Part shown: piece by piece, positions 18,338 through 27,063 of the stretch
How positions within the stretch are numbered: position 1 is the stretch's first letter
Layout: each line of letters opens with the position of its first letter
Notes under the pieces: generated by a model
What the model was told of the DNA's origin: nothing
Seen by the model: only the letters and a program-made list of their open reading frames with translations
Database searches by the model: none
Assembly: GCF_002760245.1 (NCBI RefSeq)
Contig: NZ_ASCA01000017.1
Span: 1 to 59,592 of the forward strand
Reading direction: 5' to 3'
DNA from: Streptococcus suis YS161
GTDB taxonomy: Bacteria > Bacillota > Bacilli > Lactobacillales > Streptococcaceae
DNA: 59,592 nt
Made by a program: the position numbers and the translations under genes

Positions 18338-19867
18338 ATGTCAACTATTAGTTACAAACCATTAAATCTCTATCGTCAGTTTAAAACAGCAGCTAAAGAG
18401 TTTCCACATGTTGCTATTTATTTTGACAAACCCTACGCATCCTTCCCTGAATTAGGATTGGAAAATACCTATCAAACAGTTTTTGAGGCCATTCAAAAAA
18501 GAGCTGCCCAATTTGCAGCGGCAGGTATTGGTTATGGGGATAAGGTAATTCTGTATAAGAGCCCAGCTTTTGACACCTATTTGTTAGCAGTAGCGGTAAC
18601 AGCCTTAGGGGCTGTTCCAGTTATGATTTCCTACCATCTGCCATCTTCGAATCTAGATGTGTTTGCGGAGCGATTGGAAACGTCTTTCATTGTATACGAC
18701 CAAGAAACGGAAGAACGTGTAGCAGGAATGACTCGAACTGACCTGGTCACAAAGGTATTTTTGCCCCACGTCCTAGTGCAAGAAGCAGATACATTTGAAG
18801 AAAATCTCCTGCCAGAAGATGTCATTCAATACATGACTCATACTTCAGGAACGACAGGTGTTCCAAAACTAATCTGCCACACAGCACAGACCATGGGCTG
18901 GCGAGTAGCTTGGCAACAAACTATTTTTGACAAGATGACGGAGAGAGGCTTGCTGGCCTTCCATATCTCTCCTGTACATTCACGCTATAATATCGGCGTG
19001 TCGTCGGCGATTGGGCTTGGATTCCCCCTCTACCCACTTTCTTCTGCAAGAAAAGATGATGTTGAACGGGCGCTTGCTCTACATCGTCCAAGTGCCTTGG
19101 AAACCCATCCTAATAACTTTGTCCAATGGGCAAGACTGGCCAAGGAAAAACCAGAGGTCTTTAGCAGCATTCGTTATTACCATTCAACCTTTGATGCTAT
19201 CAATATTGGTTCGCTTCGTGCCTTCTTGGAGGCTTCTAAAGAGCAAGATCCAGTCTTTATGCAGGTTTATGGTCAAAGTGAATGTGGTCCAATGATTCTA
19301 CGTTACCATCGTTTGGAAAATCTAGGCACAGTTAGCGGACGAGATATGGGGATTGGTTTGGAAGGTTACACAGAAGCACGCATCACAGATGCCCAAGGGA
19401 ATCCTCTCCCAGCTGGAGAAAACGGCCATATCCAGTTTCTGTCAAAAGGCCGTGCTGTGACCTACTATAAAGAAGATGCCCGTTTCCAAGATAATGTGTA
19501 CGGTGCTTGGTGGGATAGTGGTGACTACGGCTGCATGACTCCAGAGGGGACACTTCTCCTAAAAGACCGTCAGGTTGACCTCATTGAGCACATCGACAGC
19601 AACCTTGCCTTGGAAGATTTATTGCTGGATAAATTGGACTTTTTATCAGAAGTCGTGATTATCCGCGATGTCAATGGTGCACCGCAGCCGATTATCGCTC
19701 TGGCAGAAGATGCTGAGATGAACTGGGAAGCTTGGTGGGCCATGGTTGCAGATCTTCCACTATTGAAAGAACCCATCTTGATGGCTTATGACGACATTCC
19801 ACGTACTGCGACCATGAAGGTTCAACGCCTCAAAATGGAAGCAGAAATGAAAGAAAAAAATCTGTAA
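18338..19867 (+). CDS. AMP-binding (ANL superfamily) enzyme, orphan acyl-CoA synthetase-like
   Basis: A 509-residue adenylating enzyme. The P-loop-like motif is YMTHTSGTTGVPKL, and the A5-like motif QVYGQSECGP and the hinge region WWDSGDYGCMTPEGTLLLKDRQVDLIEH are present. The C-terminal subdomain ends with TATMKVQRLKM, where the catalytic Lys would be expected. ATG 18338 has GAAAGG upstream; the frame is open 20 codons earlier but those are unlike the family. There is no carrier protein, ligase partner or pathway gene nearby, so neither the acid substrate nor the acceptor is known. It lies alone between trxA and msrAB, 39 bp before the latter. Confidence 0.8.
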   Translation: MSTISYKPLNLYRQFKTAAKEFPHVAIYFDKPYASFPELGLENTYQTVFEAIQKRAAQFAAAGIGYGDKVILYKSPAFDTYLLAVAVTALGAVPVMISYHLPSSNLDVFAERLETSFIVYDQETEERVAGMTRTDLVTKVFLPHVLVQEADTFEENLLPEDVIQYMTHTSGTTGVPKLICHTAQTMGWRVAWQQTIFDKMTERGLLAFHISPVHSRYNIGVSSAIGLGFPLYPLSSARKDDVERALALHRPSALETHPNNFVQWARLAKEKPEVFSSIRYYHSTFDAINIGSLRAFLEASKEQDPVFMQVYGQSECGPMILRYHRLENLGTVSGRDMGIGLEGYTEARITDAQGNPLPAGENGHIQFLSKGRAVTYYKEDARFQDNVYGAWWDSGDYGCMTPEGTLLLKDRQVDLIEHIDSNLALEDLLLDKLDFLSEVVIIRDVNGAPQPIIALAEDAEMNWEAWWAMVADLPLLKEPILMAYDDIPRTATMKVQRLKMEAEMKEKNL

Positions 19868-19906
19868 GGGTGACGAAACCACGCTTGCAGATAAGAAGGA
19901 GTTCAC

Positions 19907-20845
19907 ATGAAAGAAATCTACCTAGCAGGCGGTTGTTTCTGGGGGATGGAAGGCTACTTTTCCCAGATCGATGGTATTCTTGACACCAGCGTTGGCTATG
20001 CCAATGGACAGGTGGAGACGACCAATTATCAACTCCTCAAACAAACAGACCACGCAGAGACGCTCTATCTAGCTTATGATGAGACTCGTATCAATTTGCG
20101 GGAAATTCTCCTCTACTATTTCCGCGTCATTGATCCCTTCTCTGTTAATCAGCAGGGACCTGACAAGGGGCGCCAGTATCGGACTGGTATCTATTACACC
20201 GATGAAGCTGATTTTCCGACCATCGAGCAAGTCATGACGGAGCAGTCCCAGCTCTTTGGCGGACGCCCCCTAGCCGTTGAAGTGGAGCCACTCGCACATT
20301 ACATCCCCGCTGAAGATTACCATCAGGATTATCTCAAGAAAAATCCCCAAGGGTACTGCCATATCGATCTTGGGCAGGCAAAAATCCCTCTGATTGATGT
20401 TGCAGACTACCAAAAGCCAGACCAGCAAGTCTTAAAAGACAGCTTGACCGACCTCCAGTATCAAGTTACTCAAGAAGCTGCGACGGAAAGACCCTTCGAA
20501 AATGAGTTTTGGAATAGCGACCAAGCTGGCATCTACGTCGATATTACGACTGGCGAGCCCCTCTTTCTCTCGACAGACAAATTCGACTCAGGCTGTGGCT
20601 GGCCCTCCTTTACCAAACCAATCAGCAAGGAAGTTGCGACTTATTTCCAAGATCTTTCCCACGGCATGAACCGTATTGAAGTCCGCAGTCGGGCTGGTCA
20701 TGCTCATCTAGGTCATGTCTTTGATGACGGACCACGTGATAAAGGCGGTCTCCGTTACTGTATCAACTCAGCAGCCCTTCGTTTCATACCGAGAGAGGAA
20801 ATGGAAGAAGCAGGATATGGCTTGTTTTTGGATTTGCTTAAATAA
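19907..20845 (+). CDS. msrAB: Fused peptide methionine sulfoxide reductase MsrA-MsrB
   Basis: A 312-residue fusion repairing both stereoisomers of methionine sulfoxide. The MsrA domain has the active site [12 protein letters not shown] (about residues 7-18) and resolving region PQGYCHIDL. The MsrB domain (about residues 170-312) has SGCGWPSF and the catalytic Cys in [11 protein letters not shown]. There is no signal peptide or lipobox, so this is a cytosolic form. It can take electrons from the thioredoxin encoded upstream. Confidence 0.96.
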   Translation: MKEIYLAGGCFWGMEGYFSQIDGILDTSVGYANGQVETTNYQLLKQTDHAETLYLAYDETRINLREILLYYFRVIDPFSVNQQGPDKGRQYRTGIYYTDEADFPTIEQVMTEQSQLFGGRPLAVEVEPLAHYIPAEDYHQDYLKKNPQGYCHIDLGQAKIPLIDVADYQKPDQQVLKDSLTDLQYQVTQEAATERPFENEFWNSDQAGIYVDITTGEPLFLSTDKFDSGCGWPSFTKPISKEVATYFQDLSHGMNRIEVRSRAGHAHLGHVFDDGPRDKGGLRYCINSAALRFIPREEMEEAGYGLFLDLLK

Positions 20846-20861
20846 ATTTAGGAACGTAGAA

Positions 20862-20889
20862 AGTCTATTCGCAAAGAATAGGCTTTTTG
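20862..20889 (+). terminator. Intrinsic terminator of msrAB
   Basis: AGTCTATTC / GAATAGGCT stem (one G-T pair), 5-nt loop, TTTTT tail. Confidence 0.8.
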
Positions 20890-20979
20890 TGTCGAAATAG
20901 TATATTTAAATATATAATTTTGATATAATAATCTATATAGAGATTTTTCTTAAGGGATATATATGGAAAGGTTATGAAA

Positions 20980-21837
20980 ATGATTCTTAGTAGACGTTTT
21001 AAAAATAGAAGAAAGGAACTTGGCTTTACTCAAAAGGAACTTGCAGAGGGAATTTGTGAGCAGAGTTTGATTAGTCGAGTTGAAAAATTAGGAGTTGCTC
21101 CTACATCGGATATATTATTTGCCTTATCACAACGCTTACAGGTGTCTATGGACTATTTTTTTGATGAAAGTGTATCAGATAAAGCACCTGATATTACGGT
21201 ATTTAAACGATTGGTGGACAAAGCTCTGTTCACTCGTTCCTATGATCAACTGGCTTATCTTGTAGAGGTAGAGAAGCAGAAAGAAGCTGTTCATTCGCAG
21301 GAAAGCAGTGAATATTTAACTTATCTGGCTTGTATAGTGGACTTCCATCATTATCATAAGGAAGATACTGCAATTGTATGTATGGAAGAACTTAGTCATC
21401 GAATCAGTAAGAAATCTAGTTTTTATCTGGATGTATACAATAGCTTGGTTAATTTTTATGCCCTGACTTCTCGAGATGAGGATTTAGACGGTTTGTATGA
21501 GGGGATTTCAGAAAAGCTTAGCCACTTGGATATATCAAACACAGAGAGTTTTCATAAGTATATCAAGATTCGCTACAATCACGCTCACTATCTTTTTAAA
21601 AGGAAGAGGCAGTCACAGGCAATTGATGAATTGACAGACCTAATTGAAACATTGCGAGACAAGAAGAGTTGTTATCTTTTGGCAGATACGCTTTGTTTAA
21701 TCGCAAATGTCGGAGAGGGATTTTTGTCAAAGGATGAAATTCTCTCCTACTATAGAGAAGCGGAATGTCTATTCAAATTTTTTGGTCCGCAAAATAGTTA
21801 TCTTAGCTTGAAAGAATATCTATCAAAAGATATTTAA
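20980..21837 (+). CDS. XRE-family regulator with C-terminal TPR-like domain
   Basis: A 285-residue protein with an N-terminal helix-turn-helix (RFKNRRKELGFTQKELAEGICEQSLISRVEKLGVAPTSDIL). A helical C-terminus in the style of Rgg/PlcR peptide-sensing regulators follows. ATG 20980 is favoured over 20974 because GGAAAGG is then eight bases upstream. No SHP-like peptide gene was found next to it. It precedes the DUF1430/ABC operon, which has its own promoter, and is the obvious candidate regulator of it. Confidence 0.82.
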   Translation: MILSRRFKNRRKELGFTQKELAEGICEQSLISRVEKLGVAPTSDILFALSQRLQVSMDYFFDESVSDKAPDITVFKRLVDKALFTRSYDQLAYLVEVEKQKEAVHSQESSEYLTYLACIVDFHHYHKEDTAIVCMEELSHRISKKSSFYLDVYNSLVNFYALTSRDEDLDGLYEGISEKLSHLDISNTESFHKYIKIRYNHAHYLFKRKRQSQAIDELTDLIETLRDKKSCYLLADTLCLIANVGEGFLSKDEILSYYREAECLFKFFGPQNSYLSLKEYLSKDI

Positions 21838-21878
21838 TAATCAAGTATAGATTCTTTTATAAAAATAATTAAAAAAGG

Positions 21879-21907
21879 TTGAAAATCGACTGTTAATATG
21901 TTAAAAT
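21879..21907 (+). promoter_or_regulatory. Promoter of the DUF1430/ABC operon
   Basis: TTGAAA (21879-21884), 17-bp spacer, TAAAAT (21902-21907). The predicted start of transcription is near 21914, giving a leader of about 100 nt. Confidence 0.65.
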
Positions 21908-21938
21908 AAAAAAGCTATATCAACGAACGTTTGAAAAC

Positions 21939-22018
21939 ATGTTGATTTTGGTTACGGGTTCTAATGATAGGGAGGTGGTGGAGTCCACCTCCTTTTTGTG
22001 CAAATGGGGTTCGTTATG
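21939..22018 (+). other. Possible 25-codon leader ORF overlapping the next start
   Basis: An ATG at 21939 opens a 25-codon frame that runs through the terminator hairpin and ends with a TGA overlapping the start of the membrane-protein gene (ATGA at 22016). There is no convincing ribosome binding site, so translation is doubtful. If it is translated, the ribosome would disrupt the hairpin. Confidence 0.3.
21971..21997 (+). terminator. Leader terminator/attenuator before the DUF1430 operon
   Basis: GGAGGTGG / CCACCTCC stem with a 6-nt loop and a TTTTT tail, lying between the promoter and the first start codon. Upstream, ATCAAC...GTTGAT can form a second stem. It could be an attenuator or the end of a small RNA. 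Confidence 0.75.
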
Positions 22019-24001
22019 AAAAAAGTATTTACTTATTTATCTACTTTTAGCGTCTGTCTCTTCTGTATGTGGTTAGTGAGTCTGCAACTCGATTCTTTAA
22101 TTTATCATTACTATCCATCGGTTTCCATATTAAGTCGAGGGGAAGAAGTGACCTATGAAGAAGTGTCGGATGCCCTGACAAATTTAGCTGAAAAGGAAAA
22201 TAGTCTAATTGCTAAGACAATAACAGAAACAGATGATAGTGGGCGAACTACTACCAGTTATGATGTTTTTGGGAAGGGGGAGCTTCCACAGGGCTTGGTC
22301 AAAGCGGATAGGTTAGTAGCTAGTCAGGCCAACTTAGCTGAAAATTACTATGTTGTAAAAGGGAATCTGGACATCAAAGCGGTAGAAAACGTCTTACAGT
22401 CACTGGGATTGGTGGATAGCTATATTTATAGACCGACCCTATTAAACAGTTTAAGTCTATTTCTTGGTAGAGGAGCTCCGAGCTTAGGCCTTATTATCTT
22501 TATACTCACCAATATTGCATTGACAGTAGTTGGGCAGATTGTCTACTTGCGGTCAGCAGGGATAGAGATACTTTCAGGTGTGAGGAGTTGGCAGATTGCT
22601 AGTCGTTTTTTAAGAGTGGATGGAAGAGATATAGCATTGGCTACAGTAGGGGCGCTTGTTTTCGGACTGATTGCTATTTTAATTTTGGGTTGGCCAATGG
22701 TATACTATCGTTTTGTAGCAATCGGTATTGCCTTTTATGCTTGTTTGCTTTTTTTCCTATCTTTATCGACAAGTGTTGGATTCATGATTGCATTAAACAT
22801 TTCTCAGTTACAAAAGCTAATTAAGGGATCCTTGCCTCTCAAGGCGATTTTTGCTATTTTACTAGTAGGTCAGTGTTTAGCGGTTTGTATCATCTCTATT
22901 GGTGCTAGTCGAACGTTGACATATGTTGGAGTTCTCCATACACTAACGATAGGAGAAAAGGCTTGGCAAGAAAGACAAGATGTTTTTAGTCTGTCTTTGA
23001 ATCGTGAAGCATTCATAGCTGATGAAGCGATGGCCCAGCAACAAAGAATGGCTTGGTCTCATGTAATTTTAGAATCATATGCGAAAAATAATGTAATGTT
23101 AGTCCAGCACCATTTACGGCATAACACAATAAAAGAACATACCATCATTGAATCCAGCAAGGAAATTCCTCTAGAAAGGGTGCTGTATGTGACGTCGAAT
23201 TATATACAATCAGAAGGTGGGCTGTACGATTTCAATCAGCTGGAAGAGATAAAGCAATTAGCTAAAGGAGAAATTGCATTATTATTACCAAAGAGTTTGC
23301 AAAATGATGCGAGTGTTTACCAAGCGTATTTTGAGGACATGGTAGGAAAATTGCTTGCGGATGGAGAAAGATCTATAAGTTTGCATTCAAACGTTTATTA
23401 CATTTCAGACGAGAAGCGATGGTTCATTTACAATCATACTCCGATAAATTATGAGCAATTTTTACAGGCTCCGTTGATTGTTGTTCTATCACCTGAAAGT
23501 TTTGAAGAAACGTCCTATTTTTGGGAAAATGCGTTACCAGATTTTGTATTTTTCAAAGATAAGGAGATGCTGGAACAACTGTTGGACAAATACAATTTAC
23601 AAAACACAATAGGTAGCTTGTTATCTAGCAAGCAACATTACAACACCCTGAGAAAAAATGTTCAACTTGAAATTCTTATGACCCTATCTCCGACAATCCT
23701 TGGAATATTCACTTCCATACTATTGTTCAATACGATGAATCTTCTATACTTTGAGACCTTCAAAAGAGAAATAGCTATCAAGCGGATAGCAGGGATGCGT
23801 TTTGTCGAATTGCATGGTTCTTATCTAGGAGAACAAGTCGGCTCCGCTCTTATTGGGATGGGTTTGGCAATGTTTATGACAAAGTCAGTTATTGTTAGCC
23901 TAGGAGTAGTTGTGACTTTGTTGATAAATAGTTGGATGTTACTGAACAATCAAGCGAAGAGGGAAGAAAAAATCCAGTTGAGTGTATTAAATGGCAGATA
24001 G
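22016..24001 (+). CDS. DUF1430 (bacteriocin-associated) integral membrane protein, copy 1
   Basis: A 661-residue protein with an N-terminal membrane segment, an extracellular region, four or so central membrane segments, another large extracellular domain, and a C-terminal membrane pair. The conserved LFNTMNLLYFETFKREIAIKRIAGM box resembles FtsX/MacB-like permeases. The family is found with lactococcin 972-type bacteriocin and immunity loci. It has the same length and layout as the next gene, from which it is clearly duplicated and diverged. The start at 22016 was taken because it follows GGGGT and opens a Lys-rich membrane anchor; the frame is open six codons earlier. Confidence 0.82.
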   Translation: MKKVFTYLSTFSVCLFCMWLVSLQLDSLIYHYYPSVSILSRGEEVTYEEVSDALTNLAEKENSLIAKTITETDDSGRTTTSYDVFGKGELPQGLVKADRLVASQANLAENYYVVKGNLDIKAVENVLQSLGLVDSYIYRPTLLNSLSLFLGRGAPSLGLIIFILTNIALTVVGQIVYLRSAGIEILSGVRSWQIASRFLRVDGRDIALATVGALVFGLIAILILGWPMVYYRFVAIGIAFYACLLFFLSLSTSVGFMIALNISQLQKLIKGSLPLKAIFAILLVGQCLAVCIISIGASRTLTYVGVLHTLTIGEKAWQERQDVFSLSLNREAFIADEAMAQQQRMAWSHVILESYAKNNVMLVQHHLRHNTIKEHTIIESSKEIPLERVLYVTSNYIQSEGGLYDFNQLEEIKQLAKGEIALLLPKSLQNDASVYQAYFEDMVGKLLADGERSISLHSNVYYISDEKRWFIYNHTPINYEQFLQAPLIVVLSPESFEETSYFWENALPDFVFFKDKEMLEQLLDKYNLQNTIGSLLSSKQHYNTLRKNVQLEILMTLSPTILGIFTSILLFNTMNLLYFETFKREIAIKRIAGMRFVELHGSYLGEQVGSALIGMGLAMFMTKSVIVSLGVVVTLLINSWMLLNNQAKREEKIQLSVLNGR

Positions 24002-24020
24002 TTAATGAGGTGAAGTTAGA

Positions 24021-26006
24021 ATGAAAGGAAAATTTGTACTTGTATCGACTATCATTCTAGCCGTCTTTATGATTTGGTTGGGGGTCAGCCAAAAGGAGAC
24101 TATGCTAGTTCATTATTATCCTTCTGTGACTACCTTGTCGGTATCTGAGGACGTGACTTACTCAGATGTACGACAGCGATTAGAGGACTATTCTCAACAG
24201 ACGGATAGTATCATTGCCAGACGAGTGATTGAGCCAAGTACATCAGGCGGACGTACCTTTTCTTATGATAATTTTAGTCAAACTCCCCTACCAAGAGGAC
24301 CAGAGGAATTTCAGGCATCAGAAAAAGTGGAGTCTGCACTTTTAACCAAATATTTTATTTTCCAAGGGAAAGCGACGGTAGAGGAGCTTCGGTCTCTTCT
24401 TGTTTCGCTTGGATTTGATGAAGTTCAGATTAGGAAGCCTTCGACTATTGCTACTTTACTCGCATTTCTGACCCAAGGAGGTCAATTCTTAGCCATACTG
24501 GTCTTTCTCATTACCTATATGGCTTTGGTCGTGATTGCTAATGTAAGGCAGTTGCGTACAGCAGGTATCCGTTTGATTGCAGGAGATTCACGTTGGCATT
24601 TATTTCTACTATCTCTACAAGAAAATGCGAAAGAGATAGCTCTAACTATCCCATTTGCGGTTCTTCCAGCAGTTGGACTGGCCTACCTCATTGGATTAGA
24701 TGGCTATTCTGTTTACTATCTGGTCGCAGCCTTGGTGGGCTATCATTTCTTGCTTGGTTTGATTGTCCTTTTTTTCGCTACTACATTTACCTTGGGCATT
24801 CGGACCTATCACTTTTTACCCTTGTTAAAAGGGAAGATGCCCCTGCAAGGAATCCTGACCATTATGGTTATGGGACAAATGCTGGCTCTACTGGTGGTGT
24901 CATTTGGTGTGGCTCAAACCGTCTATTATTCAGGGATTTGGCAAGAATACCAAGCGGGTGCCCAGCAGTGGGAGAATGAAGGGGATTACTATAGTTTAGC
25001 TTGGAATATTTCTGCGGATGGTCGCTCAGGACTAAATTCGCCTGAAAATTGGTATCCTTTACTAAGGCAAGCTTTGGAGGAAGACGGCGCACTCTTTGTC
25101 AAAAGTAATTTGAATGCCTATTTAATGGGCTCCCAACTGGAAGATGGGACACGCCTTGATAGCTACCATCCAGCAGGAAACACCCTCTATGTTAGTCCAA
25201 ATTATTTGCAGATACAGGATGTAAACTTAGCAGAAGGAGAAGTAGCGCTCCCTCTACAAGAAGGAGAATTTCAACTTCTGTTGCCTGAAAAATTGCGCCC
25301 TGAAAGCGATACTTATCTCCATCTTTACCAAGATTATATCAATCGTATGGTTAGACCTGCTAATCAAGCACGCTCAGCTACCATTAAGGGAAAAGTTGCC
25401 TATCTAAAAGATGGGCAGAAGCAGTTTATCTACAATCATCGTTCTGGTCAACATGTGCAATATCTGACAGACCCTATTTTAGTTGTGCTGGCACCGTCAA
25501 GTCTGGGAAAAGAATCTGCTGACTTTTGGTTGAATGAAGTAGATAGCAGTATCTTATTTAAAAATAGAGATAAACTGTTGCGCGAATTGAAGGCAAGAAA
25601 TCTGTTTCAGTTTGTCAATGAAGTTAAAAGTAGTTCCTCCCTCTTTACGGAACTTTTAGATCGTATTCGGATAGAGACCATTTCAACATCTATGGGTGCC
25701 ATTTTAGGGAGTGTGACATCAATTGTCCTGTTTAATACCATGAATCTTCTATACTTTGAAGAATTTAAACGTGAGATTTTCATCAAGGAAATTGTAGGGA
25801 TGGGTTTCTTGGGAATCCATAAGAAATACCTAACGTTCCAACTGCTTTCCCTCTTGTTGGCTCTTGGAGCAAGCATGGTAGTAACAGGTCACATTTTTAT
25901 AAGTAGCATCAGTTTTGCCTTGTTTATGGTCAATGCCCTCTGTTTATTGAGGTGGCAGGCGAGGAAAGAAGGAGCTTGGAATATCCGTATTTTGAAAGGA
26001 GCCTAG
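24021..26006 (+). CDS. DUF1430 (bacteriocin-associated) integral membrane protein, copy 2
   Basis: A 661-residue paralogue of the preceding gene, sharing HYYPSVTTLS near the N-terminus and LFNTMNLLYFEEFKREIFIKEIVGM near the C-terminus. The pair probably forms a heteromeric permease energised by the ATPase gene that starts one base after its stop codon. Export of a bacteriocin or immunity against one is the usual annotation; no precursor peptide gene was found next to it, so the cargo is open. Confidence 0.82.
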   Translation: MKGKFVLVSTIILAVFMIWLGVSQKETMLVHYYPSVTTLSVSEDVTYSDVRQRLEDYSQQTDSIIARRVIEPSTSGGRTFSYDNFSQTPLPRGPEEFQASEKVESALLTKYFIFQGKATVEELRSLLVSLGFDEVQIRKPSTIATLLAFLTQGGQFLAILVFLITYMALVVIANVRQLRTAGIRLIAGDSRWHLFLLSLQENAKEIALTIPFAVLPAVGLAYLIGLDGYSVYYLVAALVGYHFLLGLIVLFFATTFTLGIRTYHFLPLLKGKMPLQGILTIMVMGQMLALLVVSFGVAQTVYYSGIWQEYQAGAQQWENEGDYYSLAWNISADGRSGLNSPENWYPLLRQALEEDGALFVKSNLNAYLMGSQLEDGTRLDSYHPAGNTLYVSPNYLQIQDVNLAEGEVALPLQEGEFQLLLPEKLRPESDTYLHLYQDYINRMVRPANQARSATIKGKVAYLKDGQKQFIYNHRSGQHVQYLTDPILVVLAPSSLGKESADFWLNEVDSSILFKNRDKLLRELKARNLFQFVNEVKSSSSLFTELLDRIRIETISTSMGAILGSVTSIVLFNTMNLLYFEEFKREIFIKEIVGMGFLGIHKKYLTFQLLSLLLALGASMVVTGHIFISSISFALFMVNALCLLRWQARKEGAWNIRILKGA

Positions 26007-26007
26007 T

Positions 26008-26640
26008 ATGTTTTCTATCCAATCAATTCAAAAGAAATTTGGGAAGCGCAGCTTGTTTTCTGATGTAACGCTAGACTTGCAGGCTGGAAAGGTCTATGCC
26101 TTGATAGGTGCCAGTGGTAGCGGAAAAACGACCTTGCTGAATATTTTAGCCAAGTTGGAGTCCTATGATGCAGGCGACATTCTCTACAAGGGAAAGGATT
26201 TGAAAAAGTTGAAGCCCCATCTCTTTTTTAGGGAGGAATTAGGCTATCTCTTTCAGAATTTTGGTCTTTTAGAAAGTCAGACAATCAGAGAAAATCTGGA
26301 TTTGGGACTGATTGGTCAGAAATTGTCCAAAGACGAAAGGAAATCGAGGCAGGAAGCGGCACTTGATGCAGTGGGTTTGTCTTATCTGAACCTGTCCCAG
26401 CCTATCTATGAACTCTCAGGAGGGGAAGCCCAGCGGGTAGCTCTTGCTAAAGTCATTCTGAAAAATCCTCCATTGATTTTAGCAGATGAGCCGACGGCTG
26501 CCTTGGATCCTAAGAGCTCCCAAGAAATTATGGATATTTTGTTATCCTTGAAGAGCCCAGATCGGTTAATTGTGATTGCGACCCATAATCCTTTGATTTG
26601 GGAGCGAGCAGACCTTATCATAAAAATGGAAGACTTGTAA
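26008..26640 (+). CDS. ABC transporter ATPase (lactococcin 972 group)
   Basis: A 210-residue ATP-binding subunit. Walker A is GASGSGKTT (about residues 33-41), Q-loop FQNFGLL, signature LSGGEAQRVALAKVIL, Walker B LILADEPTAALD and the H-loop is IATHNP. It resembles MacB/LolD-type ATPases and the TIGR03608-like group associated with DUF1430 proteins. It begins immediately after the second membrane protein and completes the three-gene operon. Confidence 0.9.
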   Translation: MFSIQSIQKKFGKRSLFSDVTLDLQAGKVYALIGASGSGKTTLLNILAKLESYDAGDILYKGKDLKKLKPHLFFREELGYLFQNFGLLESQTIRENLDLGLIGQKLSKDERKSRQEAALDAVGLSYLNLSQPIYELSGGEAQRVALAKVILKNPPLILADEPTAALDPKSSQEIMDILLSLKSPDRLIVIATHNPLIWERADLIIKMEDL

Positions 26641-26646
26641 AAATTC

Positions 26647-26750
26647 ATACTCTTCGAAAATCAAAATTATCCGTTGTCAACTTACCTTGATGAACTCCAG
26701 TTCTATCTTCGGCTTCGTTTCCTAGGCTACTTTTGATTTTCATTGAGTAT
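26647..26750. repeat. MITE-like intergenic repeat, copy 1
   Basis: A 104-bp element with imperfect terminal inverted repeats (left end ATACTCTTCGAAAATCAAAA, right end ...TTTTGATTTTCATTGAGTAT). Ends of the same type occur at 35065-35159 and, more diverged, at 36655-36790. It follows the ABC ATPase gene and may act as its transcript end. Confidence 0.7.
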
Positions 26751-26851
26751 CAGAAAATATTCTTGATTTTTTCGTGAAATTAGATTAAAATAAAACTAGA
26801 TAAAACTGAATAATCGGTTGATATTGGGTAGAAGGGAAACTGACTGTTCAA

Positions 26852-26950
26852 TGGACGGAACTCTGGAGAGACCATTTTGGCACCGAAGGGGCAAGGTAGT
26901 TCTGCTTGGAAAAGTGGACCTACTGAAACTCTCAGGTAAAAGGACAGAGC
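26852..26950 (+). ncRNA. Glycine riboswitch (single aptamer)
   Basis: The segment has the glycine aptamer core: CTCTGGAGAGACC, GCACCGAAGGGGCAA and AAACTCTCAGGTAAAAGGAC in the expected order. Only one full aptamer is visible. It stands before an AGCS amino-acid symporter gene, a classical target, with an intrinsic terminator between. Confidence 0.93.
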
Positions 26951-26990
26951 GTTGAAAAATAGGCTTTTTCTATATTTTCACGTTGATTCT

Positions 26991-27022
26991 AGAGGTTGAA
27001 GTGTTCAGCCTCTTTTTGTTTT
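26991..27022 (+). terminator. Riboswitch expression-platform terminator
   Basis: AGAGG-TGAA / TTCA-CCTCT stem with a GTG loop, followed by TTTTTG and TTTTTT. It lies 40 nt after the glycine aptamer and 42 nt before the symporter start. Confidence 0.8.
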
Positions 27023-27063
27023 TTCCGGCAGCTTTATCGGATTAGAAACGCTTAGGAGGAACT

